DNA of 64,000 nt from Candidatus Microbacterium phytovorans. GTDB taxonomy: Bacteria > Actinomycetota > Actinomycetes > Actinomycetales > Microbacteriaceae. Shown here piece by piece: positions 16,968 to 25,138 of this stretch (positions are counted from its first letter, which is position 1; every line of letters begins with the position of its first letter). Position numbers and translations under genes: made by a program. Location: the NCBI GenBank assembly GCA_029202445.1, contig CP119321.1, positions 682,001 to 746,000 of the forward strand, given 5' to 3'. The notes beneath the pieces were generated by a model. That model worked only from the letters and a program-made list of their open reading frames with translations, was not told where the DNA came from and did no database searches.

Positions 16968-17774
16968 ATGGACATCTCCCGGATCGACGCCGCCGATGAC
17001 CCTCGGCTCGCCGACTACCGTGACCTCACCGACGTCGCGCTGCGACGCGTGCGGGAGCCGGAGGGCGGCCTGTACATCGCCGAGTCCGCGAAGGTGCTCC
17101 GTCGGGCGCTGAGCGCCGGCCACCGGCCGCGCTCCGTGCTGGTGCAGGAGAAATGGCTCGACGAAGTGACGGCGCTCCTCGAAGAGGCGGATGCGGTCGA
17201 CGTGCCGATCTTCGTCGTCCCCGCCGACGTGGCGGAGGCCGTGACCGGTTATGCCGTGCACCGGGGCGCACTGGCGGCGATGCACCGACCCGCTCTTCCG
17301 TCGGTGGCCGACGTGATCGCCTCGGCGCGCACCGTGCTCGTGCTCGAAGACATCGTCGACCACACCAACGTCGGAGCGGCCTTCCGCGCGGCGGCGGGCC
17401 TCGGCGCCGATGCGGTGCTCGTGAGCCCCCGCTGCGCCGACCCGCTCTACCGCCGCAGCGTGCGCGTCAGCATGGGCACCGTCTTCCAGGTGCCGTGGGC
17501 GCGGCTGCCGGAGTGGCCGGATGCCGGAGCGGTGCTGCGCGATGCAGGCCTCCACGTGGCGGCGCTCGCCCTCGCCGACGGCGCCGTGCCGTTGGACGCG
17601 TTCGCGGCCGCGCGACCCGAGCGAGTGGCGCTGCTGCTCGGTGCCGAGGGCGACGGGCTGTCGAGGCGCGCGCTCGCGGCGGCCGACACCGTCGTGACCA
17701 TCCCGATGGCCGGCGGGGTGGACTCGCTCAATGTCGCGGCGGCGGCGGCCGTCGCGTTGTGGGCGCTCCGCTAG
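16968..17774 (+). CDS. TrmH/SpoU-family RNA 2'-O-methyltransferase
   Basis: A 268-aa knotted SPOUT methyltransferase acting on rRNA or tRNA. The C-terminal half shows the three SpoU motifs (NVGAAFRAAAGLGADAVL; LLGAEGDGLSRRAL; IPMAGGVDSLNVAAAAAVAL). The N-terminal region (ALRRVREPEGGLYIAESAKV) is the RNA-binding substrate domain. ATG 16968 gives the conserved N-terminus. Its TAG stop shares a CTAG palindrome with the stop codon of the convergent SGNH gene. Specificity (TsnR-like or RlmB-like) cannot be decided from sequence alone. Confidence 0.85.
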   Translation: MDISRIDAADDPRLADYRDLTDVALRRVREPEGGLYIAESAKVLRRALSAGHRPRSVLVQEKWLDEVTALLEEADAVDVPIFVVPADVAEAVTGYAVHRGALAAMHRPALPSVADVIASARTVLVLEDIVDHTNVGAAFRAAAGLGADAVLVSPRCADPLYRRSVRVSMGTVFQVPWARLPEWPDAGAVLRDAGLHVAALALADGAVPLDAFAAARPERVALLLGAEGDGLSRRALAAADTVVTIPMAGGVDSLNVAAAAAVALWALR

Positions 17775-18643
17775 ACCGAGTGACCGCGCGGAGCGTCGAA
17801 GTCGGCGCCCGGGGCGAGGGTGACGATCGGCAGGGCGTCGGGGCGCTTGGCGACGATCTCGTCGCCGGAGGACTGCTGGCGGAGGCGTCTCAGCACCCAC
17901 GGCACGAGGTACTGACGCGCCCAGACGATGTCGTTCCCCCGCGCTTCGCGCCACGTCAGGGACGGGAGAGGATCGGGCTGCATGGGACGCAGATCGTTGG
18001 GGACGTTGAGCGCCCGCAGCACCATCCGCGCGACCTCGTGGTGGCCGAGGGAGTTGTAGTGCAGGCGATCGTCGTCGAAGAAGCGCATGTCCTGCACCTC
18101 CTTGAGTGCCCACTGATCGGCCACGATGCAGTCGTGACGATCGGCGATCGCGCGGATGTTCTCGTTGTAGATCGCGACACGCCCACGGATGCCGCGGAAC
18201 ACGGGGGTGAAGTCGGTGTCGATGCCCGTGAAGACCACGACCGTCGCGCCCCGGGACGACAGCCGGACGACGGCATCCTCGAACTGTGCCGCCACGGCGT
18301 CGGGGTCGCCGCCCGGACGGATCACGTCGTTCCCCCCGGCGGAGAAGGTCACCAGGTCGGGGTTGAGAGCCAGCGCCGGTTCCACCTGATCGGCCACGAT
18401 CTGCCCGATCAGCTTGCCGCGAACGGCGAGGTTCGCGTACGCGAAGTCGTCCACCTGCGCTCCGAGGACCTCGGCGACCCGGTCGGCCCAGCCGCGGTGC
18501 TCACCGGGGGAGCCGGGGATGGGGTCGCCGATGCCCTCCGTGAAGGAGTCGCCGATCGCCACCATGCGCTGCCAGGGATGGGCGACCTCGATCGGCGCGG
18601 ACGGTGTGCGGTGGTCGTCGTTCGGTGGTTCGTTTCGGCGCAT
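17771..18643 (-). CDS. SGNH/GDSL-type hydrolase (paralogue 1)
   Basis: A 290-aa esterase/lipase-fold protein. Block I is AIGDSFTEG near residue 31 (nucleophile Ser), block II NLAVRG, block III GGND, and block V DRLHYNSLGH (catalytic Asp and His). There is no signal peptide. The C-terminal tail carries PWVLRRLRQQSSGDE, which is also found in the second SGNH protein of this window (50332-51090), so the two are paralogues sharing more than the catalytic core. The ribosome binding site is GAGGAAG. The natural substrate is unknown. Confidence 0.85.
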   Translation of the reverse strand: MRRNEPPNDDHRTPSAPIEVAHPWQRMVAIGDSFTEGIGDPIPGSPGEHRGWADRVAEVLGAQVDDFAYANLAVRGKLIGQIVADQVEPALALNPDLVTFSAGGNDVIRPGGDPDAVAAQFEDAVVRLSSRGATVVVFTGIDTDFTPVFRGIRGRVAIYNENIRAIADRHDCIVADQWALKEVQDMRFFDDDRLHYNSLGHHEVARMVLRALNVPNDLRPMQPDPLPSLTWREARGNDIVWARQYLVPWVLRRLRQQSSGDEIVAKRPDALPIVTLAPGADFDAPRGHSV

Positions 18644-18721
18644 GCTTCTTCCTCGACACAGACAGGCCCCGGTCCGGGGGTCAGGGGGGTCGTTTCGAGG
18701 CTACTCCCGCCCGCGAGCGTC

Positions 18722-18727
18722 TAGGGT
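18722..18727 (+). promoter_or_regulatory. -10 hexamer TAGGGT of the helicase gene
   Basis: TAGGGT plus 8 bases plus GTG 18736, slightly longer spacing than the other leaderless promoters. Confidence 0.4.
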
Positions 18728-18735
18728 GGTCACTC

Positions 18736-20565
18736 GTGACAGGGGACGAGCAGACGCATTTCGGCAGCTTCGCCGCCGAGCATCTGTCGCCCGCGTTCCC
18801 CCAGCGCGCACCGTGGGGGACCGCCCAGAATCTCCGCGCCTGGCAGGCTGAGGCCCTCGAGGCGTACTTCGCGGCCGACGGTCCCGACGGGGTCGGCAAC
18901 GGACCGCGCGACTTCCTCGCCGCGGCGACACCCGGTGCCGGCAAGACCACGTTCGCACTGCGGCTCGCCTCCGAGCTCCTGCGCCGTGGCGTGGTCGATA
19001 GCATCGTCGTGGTCGCTCCCACCGAGCATCTGAAGACACAGTGGGCCGACGCCGCCGCCCGCGTCTCCATCCGCCTCGACCCGCGCTTCAGCAATCGCCA
19101 CCACGCGCCCGCCCGGCACTATCACGGGGTGGCGGTGACGTATGCGCAGGTCGCGGTGAAGGCGTCGGTGCATCAGCGACTCGTGATGGACGCCCGCACA
19201 CTCGTCATCCTCGACGAGGTGCACCACGGCGGCGATGCGCTCAGCTGGGGGGAGGCGCTGCGCGAGGCCTACGGCCGGGCGACTCGTCGCCTGCTCCTGT
19301 CGGGAACGCCGTTCCGCAGCGATACCGCCCCCATTCCGTTCGTCGAGTACCACCCGAACGCGAAGGGCATCCGCCTCTCCCGTACCGACTACAACTACGG
19401 CTACGGGCGGGCGCTCGCCGACGGCGTCGTGCGTCCGGTGCTCTTCCTCGTCTACGCGGGCAAGATGCGGTGGCGCACGCGCGCGGGAGACGAGCTGGAA
19501 GCCCATCTCGGGCAGGACAACACGAAGGACATCACGGCACAGGCGTGGCGCACCGCCCTCGATCCCGAGGGGGACTGGATACCGGCCGTCCTCCAATCCG
19601 CCGACCGGCGCTTGAGCGAGGTGCGACAGGACGTGCCGGATGCCGGCGGCCTCGTGATCGCGACCGACCAGACGGCCGCACGCGCCTACGCGGCGATCCT
19701 CCGCGACATCACGGGCGAGCAGCCGACCGTCGTCCTCTCCGACGACAAGGCCGCGTCGCGGCGGATCGAGACCTTCGCCCAGTCGACGTCGCGCTGGATG
19801 GTCGCGGTGCGCATGGTGTCCGAAGGGGTCGACGTGCCTCGGCTGGCGGTGGGTGTGTACGCCACGAGCGCCTCGACGCCCCTGTTCTTCGCGCAGGCCA
19901 TCGGTCGATTCGTTCGCGCGCGGCGTCGCGGCGAGACGGCATCCGTCTTCCTGCCGAACGTTCCGCAGCTGCTGAACCTGGCGGGGGAGCTCGAACGTGA
20001 ACGCGATCACGCGCTCGATCGCGAGACCGACGGCGACGGCGATGGGCTCGACGACGACCTGTTGGACTCCGCAGAGCGCGAGGATTCGGCCTCCGACGCG
20101 CTCACCGAGGAGTTCAGCTACCAGGCGCTCGGTTCGGTCGCCCACTTCGACCGCGTGCTCTTCGACGGGAAGGAGTTCGGGCAGCTGGCTGTGCCCGGGA
20201 CGCCCGAGGAGGAGGAGTTCCTCGGCCTTCCCGGCCTGCTCGAGCCCGAGCACGTCCACGAGCTCCTGATGCAGCGGCAAGCGCGTCAGTCCCGCCACCG
20301 TCGGTTGCGCGAGTCGTCGACGTCCGAGGCGGGGAGTGCCCCGGATGCCGGTGACGGACTCCCCGCGCCGCTCCACCGCACTCTGCGCGAGCAGCGGCAG
20401 CTCCTCAACAGCCTCGTCGGTTTGTACGCACGTCAGAGCGGCGAGCCGCATGGGTCGGTGCACGCGGAGCTGCGTCGAGTGTGCGGCGGACCGGAGGTCT
20501 CGCGTGCCACCGTCGCCCAGCTGCAGGCGCGCATCGAGCTCCTCCGCGCTCGCGTGCGGGCTTGA
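18736..20565 (+). CDS. DEAD/DEAH-box (SF2) helicase
   Basis: A 609-aa SF2 ATPase. Walker A is ATPGAGKTTFA (near residue 70), the DEAH-type box is LDEVHHGGD, and motif III-like LLSGTPFRSD follows; the C-terminal helicase domain includes MVSEGVDVPRLAVGVYAT and QAIGRFVRARRRGE (motif VI). The region after about residue 420 is acidic and lacks a recognisable accessory domain. It belongs to the ResIII/UvrB-like helicase group, but no nuclease or methylase is adjacent, so a restriction or defence role is not supported. GTG 18736 is preferred because residues upstream are not conserved and the -10 sits there. Confidence 0.8.
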   Translation: MTGDEQTHFGSFAAEHLSPAFPQRAPWGTAQNLRAWQAEALEAYFAADGPDGVGNGPRDFLAAATPGAGKTTFALRLASELLRRGVVDSIVVVAPTEHLKTQWADAAARVSIRLDPRFSNRHHAPARHYHGVAVTYAQVAVKASVHQRLVMDARTLVILDEVHHGGDALSWGEALREAYGRATRRLLLSGTPFRSDTAPIPFVEYHPNAKGIRLSRTDYNYGYGRALADGVVRPVLFLVYAGKMRWRTRAGDELEAHLGQDNTKDITAQAWRTALDPEGDWIPAVLQSADRRLSEVRQDVPDAGGLVIATDQTAARAYAAILRDITGEQPTVVLSDDKAASRRIETFAQSTSRWMVAVRMVSEGVDVPRLAVGVYATSASTPLFFAQAIGRFVRARRRGETASVFLPNVPQLLNLAGELERERDHALDRETDGDGDGLDDDLLDSAEREDSASDALTEEFSYQALGSVAHFDRVLFDGKEFGQLAVPGTPEEEEFLGLPGLLEPEHVHELLMQRQARQSRHRRLRESSTSEAGSAPDAGDGLPAPLHRTLREQRQLLNSLVGLYARQSGEPHGSVHAELRRVCGGPEVSRATVAQLQARIELLRARVRA

Positions 20566-20657
20566 CCGCCCCTGTCCGCTGGCGGCGGTGAACCGCTTCG
20601 GAACCCCGAAATGCTGGCAATGTCGCGCTCGGCGACGGTTGGGCCGTGAGGCCGCTC

Positions 20658-20663
20658 TAGCGT
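20658..20663 (+). promoter_or_regulatory. -10 hexamer TAGCGT of the VIT1-family gene (leaderless)
   Basis: TAGCGT plus 6 bases plus GTG 20670. Confidence 0.55.
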
Positions 20664-20669
20664 AAGGGG

Positions 20670-21761
20670 GTGAATTCCCCCGGTTCCCCTGCGTCCGCCA
20701 CGCCCCGCGACCACCGCCGCTGGGCGCAGTATCTCGTCGACGAACGGAGCGAGGCGCGCGTCTACCGCGAGCTCGCCGACCGGCGCGAGGGTGAAGAACG
20801 CGAGATCCTGCTGGCGCTCGCGGATGCCGAGGGCCGCCACGAGGCGCATTGGCTGGAACTCCTCGGAGGAGAGCCGCAGCGACTGCCGGCGCCGAGTGTC
20901 GGTTCGCGTCTGCTGGGGTGGATGGCGCGGCGGTTCGGCTCGATCTTCGTGCTCGCCCTCGCCCAGAACGCCGAGTCGCGCTCGCCGTACGACTCCGAGC
21001 CCTTCGCGACCTCGCGGATGGCCGCCGACGAGAAGATCCACGGCGAAGTCGTCCGCGGGCTCGCGGCGCGCGGCCGGCGACGCCTGTCGGGCACGTTCCG
21101 TGCGGCCGTCTTCGGCGCCAACGACGGTCTCGTCTCGAACCTCGCCCTCGTGATGGGCATCGGCGCGACGGGGGTGGGCGCGCAGTTCGTGCTCTTCAGC
21201 GGGATCGCCGGCCTGCTCGCGGGCGCCCTCTCGATGGGGGCGGGGGAGTACGTCTCGGTACGGTCGCAACGCGAGCTGCTCGAGGCCACCGAGCCGAACG
21301 ACCACGCCGACGACGTGCTGGCGGAGCTCGACATCGACGCGAACGAACTCGCGCTCGTGTACCGCACGCGGGGCATGACCGAGGACGAGGCGCTCGCGCA
21401 CGCCCGAGAGATCGTGGCCCGCGCGCAGGGGGAAGAGGCGGGCGTCGTGCGGACGCATGAACGCAGCACCGACCACGAGGTCGTCGGCAGCGCGCTGGGC
21501 GCCGCCGGGTCGAGCTTCCTCTTCTTCGCGTCGGGCGCCATTATCCCGGTGCTGCCATGGCTCTTCGGTCTCTCGGGCGTCGCCGCGATCGTGCTGGCGC
21601 TCGCACTCGTCGGCATCGCGCTCCTCGCGACCGGCGCGACCGTCGGGCTGCTCTCGGGTGCACCGCCCCTGCGCCGGGGGCTGCGCCAGCTGGCGATCGG
21701 GTTCGGCGCCGCCGCGATCACCTACATCCTCGGTCTCGTCTTCGGGGTCTCGGTCGGCTGA
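20670..21761 (+). CDS. erythrin-VIT1 fusion transporter (MbfA-like iron/manganese exporter)
   Basis: A 363-aa protein in two parts. Residues about 12-140 are a ferritin-like (erythrin) domain with acidic/His pairs EARVYRELADRREGEE, DAEGRHEAHW and ADEKIHGEV that can form a di-iron site. Residues about 150-360 are a VIT1/CCC1 membrane domain: FGANDGLVSNLALVMG, SMGAGEYVSVRSQRELLEA, and a hydrophobic C-terminus. The same architecture is found in MbfA, a membrane-bound ferritin that exports iron in rhizobia, so a role in iron detoxification is likely. No Fur-like box is visible upstream. Confidence 0.85.
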   Translation: MNSPGSPASATPRDHRRWAQYLVDERSEARVYRELADRREGEEREILLALADAEGRHEAHWLELLGGEPQRLPAPSVGSRLLGWMARRFGSIFVLALAQNAESRSPYDSEPFATSRMAADEKIHGEVVRGLAARGRRRLSGTFRAAVFGANDGLVSNLALVMGIGATGVGAQFVLFSGIAGLLAGALSMGAGEYVSVRSQRELLEATEPNDHADDVLAELDIDANELALVYRTRGMTEDEALAHAREIVARAQGEEAGVVRTHERSTDHEVVGSALGAAGSSFLFFASGAIIPVLPWLFGLSGVAAIVLALALVGIALLATGATVGLLSGAPPLRRGLRQLAIGFGAAAITYILGLVFGVSVG

Positions 21762-21791
21762 CTCCGGTTCGTCGGGGTCTCCGGAACGTGC

Positions 21792-21797
21792 TAGGCT
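21792..21797 (+). promoter_or_regulatory. -10 hexamer TAGGCT of tRNA-Leu(GAG)
   Basis: TAGGCT about 33 bases before the mature 5' end, leaving a short leader to be trimmed. No strong -35 is evident. Confidence 0.4.
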
Positions 21798-21829
21798 CGA
21801 TCCTCGGTTGGCGACAACCACACACCCAT

Positions 21830-21914
21830 GCGCGGGTGGCGGAATAGGTAGACGCGCTAGCTTGAGGTGCTAGTGCCCGTATAGGGCGTGGGGGTTCAAG
21901 TCCCCCCTCGCGCA
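21830..21914 (+). tRNA. tRNA-Leu, anticodon GAG
   Basis: Complete class II cloverleaf of 85 nt. Acceptor GCGCGGG pairs with CTCGCGC (one G-U). The D arm is GCG...CGC, the anticodon stem CTAGC/GCTAG encloses TTGAGGT (anticodon GAG), there is a long variable arm, and the T stem GGGGG/CCCCC encloses TTCAAGT. The discriminator is A, and CCA is not encoded. It reads CUC and CUU codons. Confidence 0.95.
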
Positions 21915-21921
21915 CAGAACG

Positions 21922-21947
21922 AAAAGGGTCCCGATAGGGGCCCTTTT
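21922..21947 (+). terminator. intrinsic terminator after tRNA-Leu(GAG)
   Basis: An 11-bp stem, AAAAGGGTCCC with GGGGCCCTTTT (one T-G pair), closes a GATA tetraloop, and the 3' arm ends in TTTT. It starts 8 bases after the tRNA. Confidence 0.85.
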
Positions 21948-21996
21948 CGCATTCCCGGATGCTCCCTCGCCGACGGGTGGACGGCGCCGTCTCCGG

Positions 21997-22002
21997 TAGC
22001 GT
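21997..22002 (+). promoter_or_regulatory. -10 hexamer TAGCGT of the M20 peptidase gene (leaderless)
   Basis: TAGCGT plus 7 bases plus ATG 22010. Confidence 0.55.
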
Positions 22003-22009
22003 GGAGCGC

Positions 22010-23308
22010 ATGCCCGAGCCCGTGCAACTGCCCGAGGTCGTCCGCATCGCGCGAGACCTCATCCGGATCGACACCACCAATTGGGGAGAGGGTCGTTCTG
22101 CGGGGGAGCGCGAGGCCGCCGAGTACGTCGGCGCCTACCTCGAAGGCCTCGGCCTCGAGCCGGAGTACTTCGAGCCCGTGCCGCGCCGCACGAACCTGTC
22201 GGTGCGCGTCCCCGGTCGTGATCGCACCAAGCCCGCCCTCGTCCTGCACGGTCACCTCGATGTCGTGCCCGCCGTCGCAGAGGACTGGAGCGTCGACCCG
22301 TTCGGCGGCGAGATCCGCGACGGCATGCTGTGGGGCCGCGGCGCCGTCGACATGAAGGACATGGACGCCATGATCCTGGCATCCCTCGGCACCATCCTCC
22401 GAGCAGGTGAGCAGCCGGAACGGGATCTCGTCGTGACGTTCTTCGCCGATGAGGAGAACGGCGGCGTCGAGGGCTCGCAGCTCGTCGTCCGCGAGCGACC
22501 GGAATGGTTCGCCGGAGCCACCGAGGCGATCAGCGAGGTCGGCGGCTACTCGATTCCCGTCGGCGACCGGCAGGCCTACCTGCTCCAAGTCGGCGAGAAG
22601 GCTCTCGTGTGGCTGCGCCTGCGCGCCCGCGGGGTCGCCGGCCACGGCAGCCGGTTCCACACCGACAACGCGGTCACCCGGCTGGCCGAGGCCGTCGCCG
22701 CACTCGGGCGCACCGCCTGGCCCCTTGCGCTCACCGACACGACGCGTCAGACGGTGGCAGGCCTGGCCGATCTCTGCGGAGGCGACCCGAGCGATCCGGA
22801 TGCCGTCGCCGACAGCACCGGCCCGGCATCCGGGTTCCTCCGGTCGACGCTGCGCACGACGACCAATCCGACGGGCCTCACCGCCGGCTACAAGCACAAC
22901 GTCATCCCCGACGCCGCGGTCGCCACGATCGACGTGCGCACGCTTCCGGGGCGCGAGGACGAGGTGCTCGCAGAGATCCAGCGCATCGTCGGCGACGACA
23001 TCGTCGTGGAGATCTCCCATCGCGACATCGGGCTGGAGGTGCCGTTCTCGGGCCCGCTGGTCGAGGCGATGGTCGGCGCCCTGGACCGCCACGATCCCGG
23101 CGTGCCGGTGATCCCGTACCTCATGGGTGGCGGCACCGACAACAAGGCGCTCGCGGAGCTCGGCATCGCCGGGTACGGCTTCGCCCCGTTGCGCCTGCCG
23201 CGCGAACTCGACTTCACCGGTATGTTCCACGGGGTGGACGAGCGCGTGCCGCTCGACGCGCTCACCTTCGGGCAGCGCGTGCTCACCGACCTTCTCCGCA
23301 GCTACTGA
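22010..23308 (+). CDS. M20-family metallopeptidase (ArgE/DapE/CPG2-like)
   Basis: A 432-aa two-zinc peptidase or deacylase. Metal-binding motif LVLHGHLDVVPA (His and Asp near residue 80), GRGAVDMKDMDAM with the bridging Asp, and DEENGGVEGS with the catalytic Glu are all present; the lid/dimerisation domain follows, and the last metal-binding His is in GMFHGVDERVP. The subfamily is hard to fix: it resembles acyl-amino-acid deacylases and succinyl-diaminopimelate desuccinylases, but no lysine-pathway genes are near. Nine bases separate it from uppP, so the two may be co-transcribed. Confidence 0.85.
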   Translation: MPEPVQLPEVVRIARDLIRIDTTNWGEGRSAGEREAAEYVGAYLEGLGLEPEYFEPVPRRTNLSVRVPGRDRTKPALVLHGHLDVVPAVAEDWSVDPFGGEIRDGMLWGRGAVDMKDMDAMILASLGTILRAGEQPERDLVVTFFADEENGGVEGSQLVVRERPEWFAGATEAISEVGGYSIPVGDRQAYLLQVGEKALVWLRLRARGVAGHGSRFHTDNAVTRLAEAVAALGRTAWPLALTDTTRQTVAGLADLCGGDPSDPDAVADSTGPASGFLRSTLRTTTNPTGLTAGYKHNVIPDAAVATIDVRTLPGREDEVLAEIQRIVGDDIVVEISHRDIGLEVPFSGPLVEAMVGALDRHDPGVPVIPYLMGGGTDNKALAELGIAGYGFAPLRLPRELDFTGMFHGVDERVPLDALTFGQRVLTDLLRSY

Positions 23309-23317
23309 GAGGCCCTC

Positions 23318-24154
23318 ATGGGTTCGTTCTTCGACGCGATCATCCTCGGCATCGTGCAGGGGCTCACCGAATTCCTGCCGATCTCCTCGAGCGCTCACCT
23401 GCGCATCGTCGGCGAGATCCTGCCCGCGGCTCAGGACCCGGGCGCGACCTTCACGGCGATCACCCAGATCGGCACCGAGCTCGCGGTGCTCGTCTACTTC
23501 TGGCACCGCATCGTCCGGATCATCGCGCAGTGGTTCCGCTCGCTCACGGGGCGTGTGCCGCGCAACGACCCTGACGCGCGGATGGGGTGGATCGTGATCC
23601 TCGGGACGTTGCCGATCGGCATCCTGGGATTCCTGTTCCAGGACGTGATCCGCGACACGTTCCGCAACCTGTGGCTCGTCGCCATCGTGCTCATCGTGTT
23701 CGGTCTGCTGCTGGGCGCGGCCGACGCGCTCGGCAAGCGCGTGCGCACCGAGAAGGACCTCACCTATCCTCACGGTCTGGCCCTCGGTGTCGCGCAGGCG
23801 CTGGCGCTGGTTCCCGGTGTCTCGCGCTCCGGCGCGACCACGACGATGGGTCTCGCCCTCGGGTACACGCGACCGGCCGCCGCCGAGGTGGCGTTCCTCC
23901 TCGCCGTCCCGGCGGTGTTCGGCAGCGGGCTCTATGAGCTGTACCACGCGATCCGCGAGCCCGGAGCGCAGGTCTTCACGATGGTCGAGACCGCCGTCGC
24001 GACCGTCATCGCCTTCGGAGTGGGCCTCGCCGTGATCGCCTTCCTCATGCGCTACCTCAGCCGGGGGAGCTTCCTCCCGTTCGTGCTGTACCGACTTGCG
24101 CTGGGCACCGTGCTGATCATCCTGCTCGCGACGGGCGTGATGCAGGCCTACTGA
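23318..24154 (+). CDS. uppP: undecaprenyl-diphosphate phosphatase
   Basis: A 278-aa integral membrane enzyme that recycles undecaprenyl diphosphate to the monophosphate for peptidoglycan synthesis and confers bacitracin tolerance. The N-terminal signature [18 protein letters not shown] holds the catalytic Glu-rich motif, and the second signature [17 protein letters not shown] lies near residue 167. About eight hydrophobic segments are present. It is downstream of the M20 gene by 9 bp and converges on the PAC2 gene with a 4-bp gap. Confidence 0.95.
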   Translation: MGSFFDAIILGIVQGLTEFLPISSSAHLRIVGEILPAAQDPGATFTAITQIGTELAVLVYFWHRIVRIIAQWFRSLTGRVPRNDPDARMGWIVILGTLPIGILGFLFQDVIRDTFRNLWLVAIVLIVFGLLLGAADALGKRVRTEKDLTYPHGLALGVAQALALVPGVSRSGATTTMGLALGYTRPAAAEVAFLLAVPAVFGSGLYELYHAIREPGAQVFTMVETAVATVIAFGVGLAVIAFLMRYLSRGSFLPFVLYRLALGTVLIILLATGVMQAY

Positions 24155-24158
24155 GCTC

Positions 24159-25034
24159 TCAGCGGCGAGGGTCGTCGCGGCCGGGCTTCTGCGGGCCCTC
24201 GCCGCCGCGACGGAGGTACTTCTCGAACTCCTGTGCGATCGCGTCGCCGGAGGCCTCGGGGGAGTCCCACGTGTCGCGCGTCGCCTCGAGCTGATGGATG
24301 TACTCCGTCATCTCCTCGTCGTCCGCGGCGGCCGCGTCGATCGAGGCCTCCCACGCGAGCGCTTCCGCCGGAAGCTGACCGCGCTCCACGTCGGCGCCCG
24401 TCATGTCGGACAGCCGGTCGAGGAGCGCCAGGGTCGCCTTGGGGGAGGGCGTGTGCCCCGCGACGTAGTGGGGAACGCTCGCCCACAGGGCCACGGTGGG
24501 GATACCCGCCTCCTCGGCGACGGCTCCCAGCACGCTCAGGATGCCGACGGGGCCCTCGTAGGTGGGGCGCTCCAGCGACAGCGTCGTGCGCAGGGCGTCG
24601 TTGTCGCTGCCGGCGAAGATGGAGATCGGGCGGGTGTGCGGCACGTCCGACATCATCGACCCCAGTGCGACGATGCCGGTGATGTCCTCGCTGAGCGCCG
24701 CGTCGACGAGTTCCGCCGCGAACGCCTGCCACGCCCGCGCGGGCTCGACGCCGGTCAGCAGCCAGAGCCTCGGGGCTTCGGGATCGCTCCCGGGGAGATG
24801 GGGCGGTCGCCAGAGGGTCGCGTCCGGCCAGACCAGCTCGCGTGCACCTTCGGCCGTGAGACGGACGTGCGGGCGCGTGTACTGATAGTCGAAGTACAAC
24901 TCGGGATCGACGGCGTACACCTGCTCGTAGTCGCGCGTCGTGCGCAGGTGAGCGGCCGCCGCCGAGGCGGCTTCTCCGGCATCGTTCCACCCGTCGAAGG
25001 CGATGACGAGTACCCGTTGACCCAGACCGTCCAC
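24159..25034 (-). CDS. PAC2-family (proteasome-assembly-chaperone-like) protein
   Basis: A 291-aa protein of the PAC2 family: it begins VDGLGQRVLVIAFDGWNDAG and contains WPDATLWRPPHLPG, VALGSMMSDVPHTRP and SVPHYVAGHTPSPKATLALL, typical of actinobacterial members such as Rv2125. The archaeal and eukaryotic relatives assemble 20S proteasomes; the bacterial function is unproven. GTG 25034 follows AAGGAG with 5-base spacing, and the long in-frame extension upstream to 25307 is arginine-rich antisense translation of the HAD gene. The last 40 residues are acidic and probably disordered. Confidence 0.85.
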   Translation of the reverse strand: MDGLGQRVLVIAFDGWNDAGEAASAAAAHLRTTRDYEQVYAVDPELYFDYQYTRPHVRLTAEGARELVWPDATLWRPPHLPGSDPEAPRLWLLTGVEPARAWQAFAAELVDAALSEDITGIVALGSMMSDVPHTRPISIFAGSDNDALRTTLSLERPTYEGPVGILSVLGAVAEEAGIPTVALWASVPHYVAGHTPSPKATLALLDRLSDMTGADVERGQLPAEALAWEASIDAAAADDEEMTEYIHQLEATRDTWDSPEASGDAIAQEFEKYLRRGGEGPQKPGRDDPRR

Positions 25035-25126
25035 CCCGCTCCTTCCGTCCGTGCGGCGTTCCCCCACGATACGCCCGCCCGCCCTGACCGGGGCGTCGGC
25101 CCGCGGGGATGACGCCCTGCGCTCGT

Positions 25127-25132
25127 TACGAT
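25127..25132 (+). promoter_or_regulatory. -10 hexamer TACGAT of the HAD gene (leaderless)
   Basis: TACGAT plus 6 bases plus GTG 25139. It picks GTG 25139 over the in-frame ATG at 25109. Confidence 0.5.
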
Positions 25133-25138
25133 GGAGAC

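Noticed and set aside
18736-20565. A restriction-modification or other phage-defence system around the helicase
   Set aside because: Neighbours are an SGNH hydrolase and a metal transporter; no nuclease, methylase, toxin or transposase is adjacent.
21896-23947. A 683-codon open frame on the minus strand opposite the M20 peptidase and uppP genes
   Set aside because: Low-complexity, His/Arg/Asp/Glu-rich translation without any family motif, antisense to two clearly real genes. It is a shadow of high GC at third positions.
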